Assembly (NCBI GenBank): GCA_021205695.1
Contig: JAJPXB010000036.1
Coordinates: forward strand, 1-55,965
Origin: Clostridiales bacterium
Lineage (GTDB): Bacteria > Bacillota > Clostridia > Oscillospirales > Oscillospiraceae
Direction of reading: 5' to 3'
DNA length: 55,965 bases
Part shown: positions 1 through 8,160 of the stretch, piece by piece
Layout: each line of letters opens with the position of its first letter
Numbering within the stretch: the first letter of the stretch is position 1
Notes under the pieces: generated by a model
Seen by the model: the letters and a program-made list of their open reading frames with translations, nothing else
What the model was told of the DNA's origin: nothing
The model's database searches: none
Made by a program: the position numbers and the translations under genes

Positions 1-1319
1 ATGCGTCTCAGTACATCACCCGGCTGGGGACGCCCACAGGCATTGCCGTCAGCAATGTCAAGAGCGGCGTACAGGTAACGTGGAATGCCGTCACCGGGGC
101 CGCCTCCTACCAGGTCTGGCGGAAGCTGTCCGGCTCCTCCAGCTGGAGCAAGGTGGGGACGACCACCGACACCACCTATATCAGTACGGGCGTGACCTCC
201 GGCAACACCTACGTCTTCACCGTGAAGGCAGTGTACAACTCCAGTGTCAGCGCCTACAGCACTACAGGAAAGACTATCTGTTATCTCTCTGAGCCCACCG
301 TCACCCTGAGCAATGCCACCGGCGGCGTGACGATCGCCTGGACGGAGTCCACCGGAGCCACGGGTGGGTATTATGTCTACCGCAGGACCGAGAGCGGAAG
401 CTATACCCAGATCGCCAAGGTAGCCAGCGGTACGCTGACCTATACCGACAAGGCCGCCAGCGCAGGCATCCAGTATTATTACGCAGTACAAGCCTGCAGC
501 AACGGCTATTACAGCTCCTATACCGAGAAGGGGATCGTCCGGCTGGGGACGCCCACAGGCATTGCCGTCAGCAACGTCAAGAGCGGCGTCCAGGTGACTT
601 GGGACGCCGTGACAGGCGCCACCTCCTACCAGGTCTGGCGGAAACTCTCCGGCTCCTCCAGCTGGTCTAAGGTGGGGACGACCACCGACACCACCTACAC
701 CAGTACCGGCGTGACCTCCGGCAACACCTACGTCTTTACGGTAAAGGCGGTCTACAATTCCAGCGTCAGCGCGTACAACACCACGGGCAAGACCATCAAG
801 CGGCTCTCCGAGCCCACCATCACCCTGGAGAACCTGGTGGGCGGCCTGACCGCCAGCTGGACCTCCGTCACCGGCGCAGAGGGCTACAAGCTGTACCGCC
901 GCTCGGAGGCGGGAAGCTATGTGCTCATCGCAACCCTGGACTCCGACACGCTGACCTACACCGACAAGGCGGCAGGGGCAGGCGTCGTCTACTACTACCG
1001 GGTGCAGGCGTACAGCGGGAGCTATACCAGCTCCTGGACGTCCCAGTTCAACCGGCGCATCGGCCACACCACCCTGACTCTGTCGAAGGGTGATTCCGGC
1101 GTGGTGCTGACCTGGACAAAGAGCGGCGGCTGCACGGGCTACTACATCTACCGGATGAACGAGGACGGCAGCTACACCCGCGTCAAGACCATCACCAGCG
1201 CCGACACCCTGACCTGGACGGATACGGACGTGGAGACGGGCAACTCCTATACCTACTACATCCGTGGCTATAACGGGAGCAGCCTGGGGTCGTATACCCC
1301 CAAGAGCATCGACTACTAA
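1..1319 (+). CDS. Fibronectin type III repeat surface protein (3' part only)
   Basis: The reading frame is open from base 3 and ends at TAA 1317-1319; the 5' end lies outside the window, so the start and any signal peptide are not visible. The visible 438 residues are a chain of five or so fibronectin III-like beta domains of about 85 residues, each with the usual W...A..Y.VYR core and a late YTD or YTSTGV strand. A two-domain unit of about 173 residues recurs almost unchanged (from base 22 and from base 541), and the nucleotide identity is high, pointing to recent duplication. No enzyme domain, sortase motif or membrane helix follows the last repeat, so these repeats probably form the C-terminal end of a secreted protein. 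Its ligand and its catalytic part, if any, cannot be told from this fragment. Confidence 0.8.
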   Translation, partial: ASQYITRLGTPTGIAVSNVKSGVQVTWNAVTGAASYQVWRKLSGSSSWSKVGTTTDTTYISTGVTSGNTYVFTVKAVYNSSVSAYSTTGKTICYLSEPTVTLSNATGGVTIAWTESTGATGGYYVYRRTESGSYTQIAKVASGTLTYTDKAASAGIQYYYAVQACSNGYYSSYTEKGIVRLGTPTGIAVSNVKSGVQVTWDAVTGATSYQVWRKLSGSSSWSKVGTTTDTTYTSTGVTSGNTYVFTVKAVYNSSVSAYNTTGKTIKRLSEPTITLENLVGGLTASWTSVTGAEGYKLYRRSEAGSYVLIATLDSDTLTYTDKAAGAGVVYYYRVQAYSGSYTSSWTSQFNRRIGHTTLTLSKGDSGVVLTWTKSGGCTGYYIYRMNEDGSYTRVKTITSADTLTWTDTDVETGNSYTYYIRGYNGSSLGSYTPKSIDY

Positions 1320-1331
1320 GCCTAAAATGCA

Positions 1332-1372
1332 GCAAACAGCCCTCTGGCCATCTCGGTCGGAGGGCTGCTTGC
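1332..1372 (+). terminator. Terminator-like hairpin after the FnIII gene
   Basis: A 13-bp stem (GCAAACAGCCCTC against GAGGGCTGCTTGC, one G-T pair) begins 13 bases after the stop codon. No clear T-tract follows on the plus strand, so termination efficiency is uncertain. It also separates this gene from the convergent minus-strand gene. Confidence 0.55.
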
Positions 1373-1402
1373 CGTCTCAGTATATGTCGTATGCGTGTGA
1401 GC

Positions 1403-1840
1403 CTACTCGTCCTCCTCCGGGGCGGAATCCTCGTCGAGCCCTATGTCGATCTCCAACTTCTGTCCGCAGCTGGGGCAGACTGTCTCGCCCTGGGCTACCG
1501 TCTCATCATCCAGGTACACCGGTTCTCCGCAGTTGGGGCATTCCAGCTCGTACTCCACGCCGTCGATCATATCATCGTCGTCCGCATCCTCATCGTCATC
1601 GTCGAGTATCTCGCCCACTTCTCCCATGGCGTCCTCCAGATCGGCGATCGCGTCGTCCAGCTCGTCCATCTCGTCAGCCAGGGCGCAGACGGAGTCTGTG
1701 TTGGCATCCACACTGGCGGCCATGTCGCCCAGGGCGTCAACGATCGCCAGCAGCAGGCGCTGCTCGTCGGACTTGTCGGCGCTCATGCCCATCCCGTCTG
1801 CCAGGCCGCGAAGGTAGGCCGCTTTTTCTGTCATAGACAT
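1403..1840 (-). CDS. CD1247-type protein with acidic linker and zinc ribbon
   Basis: A 145-residue protein starts at ATG 1840, preceded by an AAAAAGGAG ribosome site. The N-terminal ~60 residues (beginning MSMTEKAAYLRGLADGMGM) match the CD1247 N-terminal family of Clostridia. A strongly acidic run of D and E follows, then a zinc ribbon with two knuckles, CPNCGE and CPSCGQ, and an acidic tail. The combination suggests a small cytosolic protein with a metal-binding C-terminus. The family has no established function that I know of; neighbouring elongation factor P is probably only a genomic neighbour. Family call is from the N-terminal pattern, function is unknown. Confidence 0.7.
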   Translation of the reverse strand: MSMTEKAAYLRGLADGMGMSADKSDEQRLLLAIVDALGDMAASVDANTDSVCALADEMDELDDAIADLEDAMGEVGEILDDDDEDADDDDMIDGVEYELECPNCGEPVYLDDETVAQGETVCPSCGQKLEIDIGLDEDSAPEEDE

Positions 1841-1873
1841 CTGATCAGCTCCTTTTTGATTTTAAAACAGAAC

Positions 1874-1901
1874 GTCCCATTATGCGCAGGCATAATGGGA
1901 C
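1874..1901 (-). terminator. Intrinsic terminator of efp
   Basis: A perfect 12-bp stem (GTCCCATTATGC with GCATAATGGGAC, loop of 4) lies 9 bases past the efp stop on the minus strand and is followed there by GTTCTGTTTTAAAA. It lies between efp and the CD1247-type gene. Confidence 0.8.
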
Positions 1902-1910
1902 AGGTCACGC

Positions 1911-2471
1911 TCACTTGCTGCGGGAGAGATACTCGCCTGTGCGGGTATCCACCTGGATACGGTCGCCCACGTTGATGAACAGGGGCACCCGGATCTCCGC
2001 GCCGGTCTCCAGGGTGGCGGGCTTGGTGACGTTGGTGGCGGTGTCGCCCCGGATTCCCGGCTCCGTCTCCACGACCTCCAGATCCATGAAGTTGGGGGCC
2101 TCGATACCGAACACGTTTCCCTTATAGGACAGCACCTTGCACTCGGTGTTCTCCTTCACGAAGCGGAAGGAGTCGCCCAGCTGATCCCGGTTCAGGGGGA
2201 TCATGTCATAGGTCTCCACGTCCATGAAGTAGTACAGATCGCCGTCGGAATAGCTGTACTCCATCACCTTCCGTTCGATATAGGCGGACTCGAACTTGGC
2301 TGTGGGGTTGAAGGAAGTCTCGGTGACGGCGCCGGTAATGACGTTCTTCATCTTCGTCCGGACAAACGCCGCGCCCTTGCCGGGCTTGACGTGCTGGAAC
2401 TCCACCACCTGCATGACCTTACCCTCATACTCAAAGGTGACGCCATTTCTGAAATCGCCTGCTGTAATCAT
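1911..2471 (-). CDS. efp: Translation elongation factor P
   Basis: EF-P binds between the ribosomal P and E sites and rescues ribosomes stalled at consecutive prolines. The protein has 186 residues, the normal length, with the KOW-like N-domain ([10 protein letters not shown]...), the central OB domain and the C-terminal EFP domain ending in the usual [11 protein letters not shown]. The loop residue that is modified in other species is Lys32, within [13 protein letters not shown] 2471 is chosen because GGAGG sits 8 bases upstream; an upstream TTG at 2486 would place the ribosome site inside the gene. A good promoter lies at 2544-2572 and a terminator at 1874-1901, so it is likely transcribed alone. 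Confidence 0.97.
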   Translation of the reverse strand: MITAGDFRNGVTFEYEGKVMQVVEFQHVKPGKGAAFVRTKMKNVITGAVTETSFNPTAKFESAYIERKVMEYSYSDGDLYYFMDVETYDMIPLNRDQLGDSFRFVKENTECKVLSYKGNVFGIEAPNFMDLEVVETEPGIRGDTATNVTKPATLETGAEIRVPLFINVGDRIQVDTRTGEYLSRSK

Positions 2472-2543
2472 TTTCTCAGCCTCCAAATCAGGTTCTCACT
2501 CCCGGCAGACGCGCTGCCTGTCGGAACGGTATTTTACTTTTCT

Positions 2544-2572
2544 ATTTTAGCCTATTTTCTGCCGCTTGGCAA
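2544..2572 (-). promoter_or_regulatory. Sigma-A type promoter of efp
   Basis: On the minus strand TTGCCA and TAAAAT are separated by 17 bases, about 70 bases upstream of the efp start. The rest of the 2472-2726 gap holds no gene I can support. Confidence 0.65.
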
Positions 2573-2726
2573 GAGGCTATCCGGGAAAAGGAGCGGCGAC
2601 GCAGCGGATTTTCTTTTCGCAAACGGCCTCCGGGAGCCTGTCTCGGGGCCGGAGGGCAGCAGCGCGGATTCACAGACGGGCGGTCTGCCGGCACGGGCGC
2701 CCATGGGGAGACGGCGCTGTCGGGGT

Positions 2727-2972
2727 TCACATCCCCTGGAGCTGTTTCAGACAGCTGCGGCAGATATTTTTCCCCTTGTAAGGCACCACATTCTTCCCGT
2801 TTCCGCAGAAGATGCAGGTGGGCTGATATTTCCGCAGGACGATGGACGCGCCGTCCACATAGATCTCCAGCGCATCCTTCTCCGAGATCTCCATGGTGCG
2901 CCGCAGCTCCACGGGCAGGACGATCCGCCCCAGCTCGTCCACCTTCCGAACAATCCCCGTTGATTTCATCAT
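2727..2972 (-). CDS. AbrB-type transition-state regulator with zinc ribbon
   Basis: An 81-residue DNA-binding protein. Residues 1-48 are an AbrB/SpoVT swapped-hairpin domain (GIVRKVDELGRIVLPVELRR), which binds AT-rich promoters as a dimer or tetramer. The C-terminal 30 residues contain CIFC and CRSC pairs, as in the short AbrB relatives of Clostridia that carry a zinc-binding tail instead of the AbrB multimerisation domain. The first of two adjacent ATGs (2972) has AGGA 8 bases upstream; ATG 2969 is possible. It lies 31 bases after the deacetylase gene on the same strand, so it may be co-transcribed with it. Role in sporulation or transition-state control is inferred from the family only. Confidence 0.85.
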   Translation of the reverse strand: MMKSTGIVRKVDELGRIVLPVELRRTMEISEKDALEIYVDGASIVLRKYQPTCIFCGNGKNVVPYKGKNICRSCLKQLQGM

Positions 2973-3003
2973 CTTTCTCTTCCTTTCCTCTCTCCCCACG
3001 GCG

Positions 3004-3950
3004 TCAGTTGCTCACCCGGTGATGCACCGGCGTGGTAGACCGGTCGATGGCCTTGAAGGTATAGCCGTTCTCCCTGCCGTAATCGATGATAGACTGGAGC
3101 GCCTGCACCGTCGTCTTTTTGCCTCCGGCGTCGTGCATCAGGACCACGTTGGCCCGTCCCTTTTGCAGCTCGCCGGTGACGTTGGACACCAGGGTGCTGT
3201 CCGGGACGTTGCTCCCGCTGGCGTCCTCCGAGTCCACGTTCCAGTCAAAATATACCATGCCCAGGTCGGCCACCCGCTGGGTCAGCCGGGTCATAATACC
3301 CTCGTTGTAGTTGCGCTGATGGTGTTGGAGCTGCCCCCGGGGAACCGGAGGCAGAACGCCTCATACCCCGTGTCCTGGTACAGCTTCTCTTTCAGCTCCT
3401 CTACCCCGTCCAGGTAGGCGTCCTCGGAGGAATAGCACTTCTCATAGTCGTGCTCCAGGGCGTGAATGCCGATGGTTTCCCCGTCCTCGATCATCCGCTC
3501 CAGAAGGGGGATCTTGTCCTCGGAATAGTCCACGATGAAAAAGGTCGCCTGGACACAGTTCTCCTCCAGTATATCCAGGATCTCCCCTGTGACCGTGCTG
3601 CTGGGGCCGTCGTCGAAGGTCAGATAGATCACGCTGTTCGGGTCAGGCTCCGGGTATGTCTGCCCCTCTGTCTCCTCCGATCCGGTCTGGCTGGCGTTCT
3701 CCTCCGCCGGGGCGGCGTTCTCCTCCGCCGGGGCGGCGCTCTCCTCCCCGGCCTCCGTCTGTTCCTCTGTGTCAGTCTGTTCAACTGCGCCGACCCCTGT
3801 GGCATGGAGCAATACGGCGCAGCCCGCCGTCAGCATCACGCACAGCAGCAGGGCCGTCCCCGCCAGCCGGAGCGCCTGCCGCCGCCGCTGCCGCTGTCTC
3901 CGCCGTCTCCGCTGCTCCCGACGGCGGCGGTCCAGCTCCTGTTTTGTCAT
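3004..3950 (-). pseudogene. Polysaccharide deacetylase, split by a frameshift
   Basis: Two consecutive frames together encode one NodB-type deacetylase. The first piece (from ATG 3950) has an Arg-rich cytoplasmic start, one membrane helix, an acidic linker with a duplicated AAPAEEN unit, the metal motif TFDDGPS and the HALEHDY motif, then runs out of frame after GGSSNTIS. The second piece continues with NYNEGIMTRLT and the conserved VVLMHD and end-of-barrel motifs. A single lost base near 3309-3313 explains the break. If real, the cell-wall deacetylase would lack its last strands and be inactive; a sequencing error is equally possible. ATG 3950 is preferred because the promoter at 4021-4048 overlaps the only upstream in-frame ATG at 4022. 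Confidence 0.8.
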
Positions 3951-4020
3951 CTGCGCCCATATCCCCTCCGGCAGGAGCGGTTCCCGTCGCCGCTCCCAGC
4001 CGCCGATTTTCCTGTCTCCC

Positions 4021-4048
4021 ATTTTATCGCAAATTGGAGGATAGTCAA
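4021..4048 (-). promoter_or_regulatory. Promoter of the deacetylase/AbrB unit
   Basis: Minus-strand TTGACT and TAAAAT are separated by 16 bases. The -10 overlaps an upstream in-frame ATG, which rules that ATG out as start. The rest of the 3951-4254 gap is the deacetylase leader and the spmA upstream region. Confidence 0.6.
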
Positions 4049-4186
4049 TAAAGATGGCGCAATTAAAAGAAACTGTTAAGAATTCGTCAGAATTTGAAAA
4101 TAATTCATTGCTTTTTGTCGAAGTCAGGGAACTGCCCTCCATCCCATGCACACCGTCTCCCCTCCGCTCCCGACCCCTCCGGTCGG

Positions 4187-4214
4187 TCATATCGCCGCCG
4201 CGCTCTCATAGGAT
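4187..4214 (+). promoter_or_regulatory. Possible sigma-E type promoter of spmAB
   Basis: TCATAT followed after 14 bases by CATAGGAT resembles the mother-cell sigma-E pattern (ATA, then CATACAnT). It lies 40 bases upstream of spmA, a gene under sigma-E in Bacillus. The match is partial. Confidence 0.3.
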
Positions 4215-4254
4215 ATACAGAATATATCGAGTATACCCGAAGGAGGGGTCGGTT

Positions 4255-4836
4255 ATGGCAATGACCTGGCTGTGGATGGGGATGGTCGCTCTGAGCCTCA
4301 TTTTTGGCTGGCTCAACGGGACGCTGGAGGCGGTCTCCGCCGCCGCCGGAACGGGGGCGCAGAGCGCGGTGGAGCTGTGCATTTCCATGGCGGGGCCGCT
4401 GTGTCTGTGGAACGGCGTGATGGAGGTGCTGAAGGCCTGCGGCGGGCTGGAGGGGCTGAGCCGCCTGCTCCGGCCCGTTCTGGGCAGGCTTTACCCCGCC
4501 TTTCGGGGCGACGGACGGGTGATGGAGGCCATTTCCGCCAACGTCTCCGCCAACCTGCTGGGACTGGGGAACGCCGCCACGCCCTCCGGCATCCAGGCCG
4601 CCCGGGGCATGGCGGAGCGCACTCCCGGCGTGGCCTCGGACAGTCTGTGTATGCTGGTGGTGTGCAACACCGCCTCCATCCAACTCATCCCCACCACGGT
4701 GGCGGCCCTGCGCAGCGGGGCGGGCTGCGCCACCCCCTTCGACATCCTCCCCGCCGTCTGGCTGGCCTCGGTCTGCTCGGTGACGGCGGGGATCCTGGCC
4801 TCCCGGCTGCTCGCCCGGCTGTGGAGGGCGCCATGA
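4255..4836 (+). CDS. spmA: Spore maturation protein A
   Basis: A 193-residue polytopic membrane protein of the nucleoside-recognition (Gate) domain family. SpmA and SpmB together are needed for spore-core dehydration and heat resistance in Bacillus and Clostridium. Visible family marks are the MTWLWMGM start, the hydrophobic helices and the polar segment ANVSANLLGLGNAATPSG. ATG 4255 has AAGGAGGGG 8 bases upstream. The stop overlaps the spmB start (ATGA at 4833-4836), so the two are translationally coupled. Confidence 0.93.
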   Translation: MAMTWLWMGMVALSLIFGWLNGTLEAVSAAAGTGAQSAVELCISMAGPLCLWNGVMEVLKACGGLEGLSRLLRPVLGRLYPAFRGDGRVMEAISANVSANLLGLGNAATPSGIQAARGMAERTPGVASDSLCMLVVCNTASIQLIPTTVAALRSGAGCATPFDILPAVWLASVCSVTAGILASRLLARLWRAP

Positions 4837-5360
4837 ACACGCTTACCGCCCTTCTGCTGCCCTCCATTCTACTCGTCACCGCCGTGGCCGGGGCGTGGCG
4901 GCGGGTGGACGTGTACCAAACCCTGGCAGACGGCGCCGGAGAGGGCCTGCGCATCCTCCTGCGCATCCTGCCGCCCCTCATCGGGCTCATGACCGCCATC
5001 TCCATGCTCCGGGCCTCCGGCTTTCTGGACTGGGCGGCACAGGCGCTGGGGCCGCTGCTCTCCGGCCTGGGGATCCCCCCGGAGACGGTGGGCCTGCTGC
5101 TGGTCCGTCCCATGAGCGGCAGCGGCGCTCTGGGTCTGGGGGCGGAGCTGATGGAGACATACGGCCCGGACTCCCTCATCGGCCGGACGGCAGCGGTGAT
5201 GCTCGGCTCCACCGAGACCACCTTTTACACCGTCAGCGTCTACTTCGGGGCGGTGGGCGTCCGCAGGACACGGTACGCCGTGCCCGCCGCCCTCTGTGCC
5301 GACATCGTCGGCTTTCTCGCCGCCGCCTGGGCCGTTCGGCTGTTTTTCCCCGAATCCTGA
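4833..5360 (+). CDS. spmB: Spore maturation protein B
   Basis: A 175-residue membrane protein of the same Gate family and the usual partner of SpmA. The conserved block RPMSGSGALGLGAELM and the segment STETTFYTVSVYFGAVGVR are present, with a membrane helix at each end. It begins inside the stop codon of spmA and ends ahead of a shared hairpin at 5391-5425. Acts at the forespore membranes during late sporulation, by analogy with the characterised family members. Confidence 0.93.
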   Translation: MNTLTALLLPSILLVTAVAGAWRRVDVYQTLADGAGEGLRILLRILPPLIGLMTAISMLRASGFLDWAAQALGPLLSGLGIPPETVGLLLVRPMSGSGALGLGAELMETYGPDSLIGRTAAVMLGSTETTFYTVSVYFGAVGVRRTRYAVPAALCADIVGFLAAAWAVRLFFPES

Positions 5361-5390
5361 CCCGTTCCCCCTCCTTCCGCCAAAAAGCAT

Positions 5391-5425
5391 ACACCCTCCG
5401 ACGGGAAAATCCCGTCGAAGGGTGT
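5391..5425 (-). terminator. Terminator between convergent spmB and hemW
   Basis: A long stem pairs ACACCC, then CGACGGGA with TCCCGTCG, across a short loop of As. On the minus strand it is followed by CTTTTT, so it best serves hemW, although the hairpin also follows spmB. Confidence 0.7.
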
Positions 5426-5446
5426 CGGGTATGGAAATAATTGGCG

Positions 5447-6688
5447 TCACCGCCCCAGCAGGCTGTCCACCGTGTTGTGCTCCTGGGCCTCCAGCAGCTC
5501 GATGATGATGCCGTTGGACAGGAGAAAGCCCTCCGGGGTCAGCCGCCACCGGTCGCTCTCCAGCCGTCGGGCCAGGCCCCGGGCGACATACCCCTCCAGC
5601 AGCTTCTCCAGCGGTCTGAAGTTCATGTGGTACCGGCGGCTGTAATAGTCCCCGTCGATGCCCTCCGCCGTCCGCAGGCCCAGCATGATATACTCGCTCC
5701 GCCGCTCCTCCGGGGGGATGACCTGGTCCTCGTCCACGATGGGGGCGCCGTCCTCCATGCCGGAGAGGTAGCGGTCCAGATCCCGTACAAAGCTGTACCG
5801 GCGCCCGCCGAAATCGCTGTGCGCCCCGGGGCCGAGGCCGATATACTCCTCCAGCCGCCAATACCGGAGATTGTGCCGGGAGGCCCGTCCGGCCCGGGCA
5901 AAGTTGGAGATCTCGTACTGCTCGTACCCCGCCTCCCCCAGGCGCTGTACCATCCACAGGTACATGTCCGCCTGGAGGTCGTCGTCGGCGATGGCGTAGT
6001 CGCCGATGTGGTCATAGAGGTAGGTGCCCTCCTCCACCTGGAGACCGTAGCAGCTCAGATGCTCCGGGGCCAGCCGAAGGGCCTCCTCCACGCTGTGCTG
6101 CCATGAGGCCATGGTCTGTTCCGGCAGGCCGTAAATCAAATCCAGGCTCAGGTTATGGATGCCCGCTTTCCGGGCCAGTCGGACTGCCTCCTCCCCCTGC
6201 GCGAAGGTGTGCGGGCGGCCTACCGCCCGCAGCTCGTTGTCGTTGGCGGACTGTATCCCCAGGGACAGCCGATTCACTCCCGCCCGGCGGACAGCCCGCA
6301 GCAGGGGCAGGGTGACGCTCTCCGGGTTGGCCTCCAGGGTGATCTCACAGTCCCGGCTCAGCGCATAGTACCGCTTCACCGCTTTCAGCAGGGCGGTCAG
6401 CCGCTTCGCCCCCAGGAGGGTAGGGGTGCCGCCGCCCACATAGACGGTATCCACCCGCCGCCCCGCCGCCTGGGGCGCAGTCTCCCGGAGGTGCCGGGTC
6501 AATGCGGCCAGATACCGGTCCATATCCGCCTCCCGGTGGGGCAGGGAGTAGAAGTCACAATAGGCGCACTTGCTCCGGCAGAAGGGGACGTGAAGATAGA
6601 TGCCCAGCGTTTTTCCCTTCTGGCTGCGGGCGTAGTCCCGCTGGAGCCGTTCCCGCTCCCACTGCTGGCGAAGCAGCGTTCTGCGCAT
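5447..6688 (-). CDS. hemW: Radical SAM heme chaperone HemW
   Basis: A 413-residue radical SAM protein of the HemN/HemW group. The iron-sulfur motif is CRSKCAYC (CxxxCxxC) near residue 36, followed by the GGGTPT glycine motif and the ANPES motif. The HemW-type element HNLRYW (HNxxYW), thought to contact heme, is present before GLGPGAHS. It lacks the N-terminal extension of true oxygen-independent coproporphyrinogen oxidase, so a heme-insertion chaperone is the better call despite frequent annotation as HemN. ATG 6688 follows GGGGAGGG; longer in-frame starts would cross the promoter at 6722. Confidence 0.88.
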   Translation of the reverse strand: MRRTLLRQQWERERLQRDYARSQKGKTLGIYLHVPFCRSKCAYCDFYSLPHREADMDRYLAALTRHLRETAPQAAGRRVDTVYVGGGTPTLLGAKRLTALLKAVKRYYALSRDCEITLEANPESVTLPLLRAVRRAGVNRLSLGIQSANDNELRAVGRPHTFAQGEEAVRLARKAGIHNLSLDLIYGLPEQTMASWQHSVEEALRLAPEHLSCYGLQVEEGTYLYDHIGDYAIADDDLQADMYLWMVQRLGEAGYEQYEISNFARAGRASRHNLRYWRLEEYIGLGPGAHSDFGGRRYSFVRDLDRYLSGMEDGAPIVDEDQVIPPEERRSEYIMLGLRTAEGIDGDYYSRRYHMNFRPLEKLLEGYVARGLARRLESDRWRLTPEGFLLSNGIIIELLEAQEHNTVDSLLGR

Positions 6689-6721
6689 GGCAAAGCCCTC
6701 CCCCTGTTTGGTGTCCCTGTG

Positions 6722-6730
6722 ATTATAGCA
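6722..6730 (-). promoter_or_regulatory. Extended -10 promoter of hemW
   Basis: Minus-strand TGCTATAAT is a perfect extended -10 about 35 bases upstream of the hemW start. No strong -35 is visible, as is usual for extended -10 promoters. It faces away from the SOS-type promoter at 6798. Confidence 0.5.
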
Positions 6731-6797
6731 CAGTACAGACGGGATTTCACGGGAAATGAGGGGCAATTTTGCCCGGCGCGGAAAACCCGTCTCCCCC

Positions 6798-6826
6798 TTG
6801 ACAGTCCTCCCCGCCTGTGGCATAAT
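6798..6826 (+). promoter_or_regulatory. Promoter of the radical SAM/DNA repair operon
   Basis: A consensus TTGACA at 6798-6803 and CATAAT at 6821-6826, with 17-base spacing. Two SOS-box-like repeats follow directly downstream of the -10. Confidence 0.75.
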
Positions 6827-6828
6827 TA

Positions 6829-6840
6829 GAACACTAGTTC
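6829..6840 (+). promoter_or_regulatory. LexA (SOS) box, exact GAAC-N4-GTTC
   Basis: GAACACTAGTTC is a perfect palindromic match to the Gram-positive LexA/DinR core GAACNNNNGTTC. It starts 2 bases after the -10 hexamer, over the transcription start, where a bound repressor would block initiation. Confidence 0.7.
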
Positions 6841-6844
6841 TAGC

Positions 6845-6856
6845 GAACAAAGTTTC
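6845..6856 (+). promoter_or_regulatory. Second, imperfect SOS box
   Basis: GAACAAAGTTTC differs from the LexA core at one position of the right half. It is 16 bp downstream of the first box, centre to centre, so two LexA dimers could sit on nearly one and a half turns. Confidence 0.5.
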
Positions 6857-6879
6857 TATTTTCCCGGAGGTGCATTCCT

Positions 6880-8160
6880 GTGGAGCTGATGGACAAGCTG
6901 GAGATACTCACCGACGCGGCCAAATACGACGCCGCCTGCACCTCCAGCGGCCTGGACCGGAAGGCCCGGGCGGGACGGATGGGCAGCACCATGCCGGCAG
7001 GCTGCTGTCACACCTTCTCCGCCGACGGCCGATGTGTCACCCTGCTCAAGGTGCTGCTGTCCAACTGCTGTGTCTATGACTGCCAGTACTGCGTCAACCG
7101 ACGGAGCAACGACGTCCGGCGCACCTCCTTCACCCCGGAGGAGCTGGCGGAGCTGACCGTTCAGTTTTACCGGCGCAACTATATCGAGGGCCTGTTCCTC
7201 AGCTCGGCCGTCATCCGCAACCCGGACTACACCACCGAGCTGATGATCCGCGCCCTCTCCCTCCTGCGCAACACCTACGGCTTCGGCGGGTATATCCACG
7301 CCAAGGCCATTCCCGGCGCCGACCCCCGGCTCACCTGGCAGCTGGGGCTGCTGGCCGACCGGATGAGCGTCAACATCGAGCTGCCCTCGTCCAAGAGCCT
7401 GGGCCTGCTGGCCCCGGACAAAAAGCGGGAGGCCATTCTGCAGCCCATGGCCCAGATCCGGGACGGCTCCATGGAGAGCCGGAAGGAGCTGCGCAAGCTC
7501 CCCGCCCGCCAGGCGCTCCGCTTCGCCCCGGCGGGGCAGTCCACCCAGATGATCATCGGGGCCACCCCGGAGGACGACCGCCACATCCTCAATCTGACCC
7601 AGAATCTCTATCGAAAGTACCGGCTCAAGCGGGTGTTCTACTCCGCCTATATGCCGGTGTCCCATTCCAGCCTGCTCCCCGCTCCGGAAGGCTTCCGCCC
7701 GCCCCTGCTCCGGGAGCACCGGCTGTACCAGGCGGACTGGCTCCTGCGGTACTATCACTTTGACGCCGCCGAGCTGCTGGACGAGGACGCGCCGAACCTG
7801 GACCCCCGGCTGGACCCCAAATGCTGCTGGGCGCTGCGGCACCCGGACTTTTTCCCGGTAGAGGTGAATCAGGCGGACTATGAGACGCTTCTCCGGGTGC
7901 CAGGCGTCGGCGTCACCTCCGCAAAGCGCATCATCACCGCCCGGCGAACCTGCGCCCTGGACGAGACCGGGCTGAAGCGGCTGGGCGTGGTGCTGAAGCG
8001 CGCTCAGTACTTCATCACCTGCGGCGGTCGGATGAGCGACGGGCTGCGCGTCCGGCCCGACGGCGTGCTCCGGCATCTGCTGGCCCAGGAGCAGCCCACT
8101 CTGGCCGCCTATGAGCCGGAGCAGCTCTCCCTGTTCGACAACGGAGGTGCGGCCATATGA
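6880..8160 (+). CDS. Putative DNA modification/repair radical SAM protein (TIGR03916 type)
   Basis: A 426-residue radical SAM protein of the family always paired with a TIGR03915 protein. The cluster motif is CVYDCQYC (CxxxCxxC) near residue 64, preceded by the conserved MPAGCCHTFSADGRC block. The C-terminus (about 330-375) contains a helix-hairpin-helix element, RVPGVGVTSAKRII, typical of DNA-contacting proteins. GTG 6880 follows GGAGG by 9 bases; ATG 6889 is an alternative. The reaction is not known; a role in repairing or modifying a base is inferred from the family and is supported here by the SOS boxes in its promoter. The stop overlaps the next start. Confidence 0.88.
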   Translation: MELMDKLEILTDAAKYDAACTSSGLDRKARAGRMGSTMPAGCCHTFSADGRCVTLLKVLLSNCCVYDCQYCVNRRSNDVRRTSFTPEELAELTVQFYRRNYIEGLFLSSAVIRNPDYTTELMIRALSLLRNTYGFGGYIHAKAIPGADPRLTWQLGLLADRMSVNIELPSSKSLGLLAPDKKREAILQPMAQIRDGSMESRKELRKLPARQALRFAPAGQSTQMIIGATPEDDRHILNLTQNLYRKYRLKRVFYSAYMPVSHSSLLPAPEGFRPPLLREHRLYQADWLLRYYHFDAAELLDEDAPNLDPRLDPKCCWALRHPDFFPVEVNQADYETLLRVPGVGVTSAKRIITARRTCALDETGLKRLGVVLKRAQYFITCGGRMSDGLRVRPDGVLRHLLAQEQPTLAAYEPEQLSLFDNGGAAI

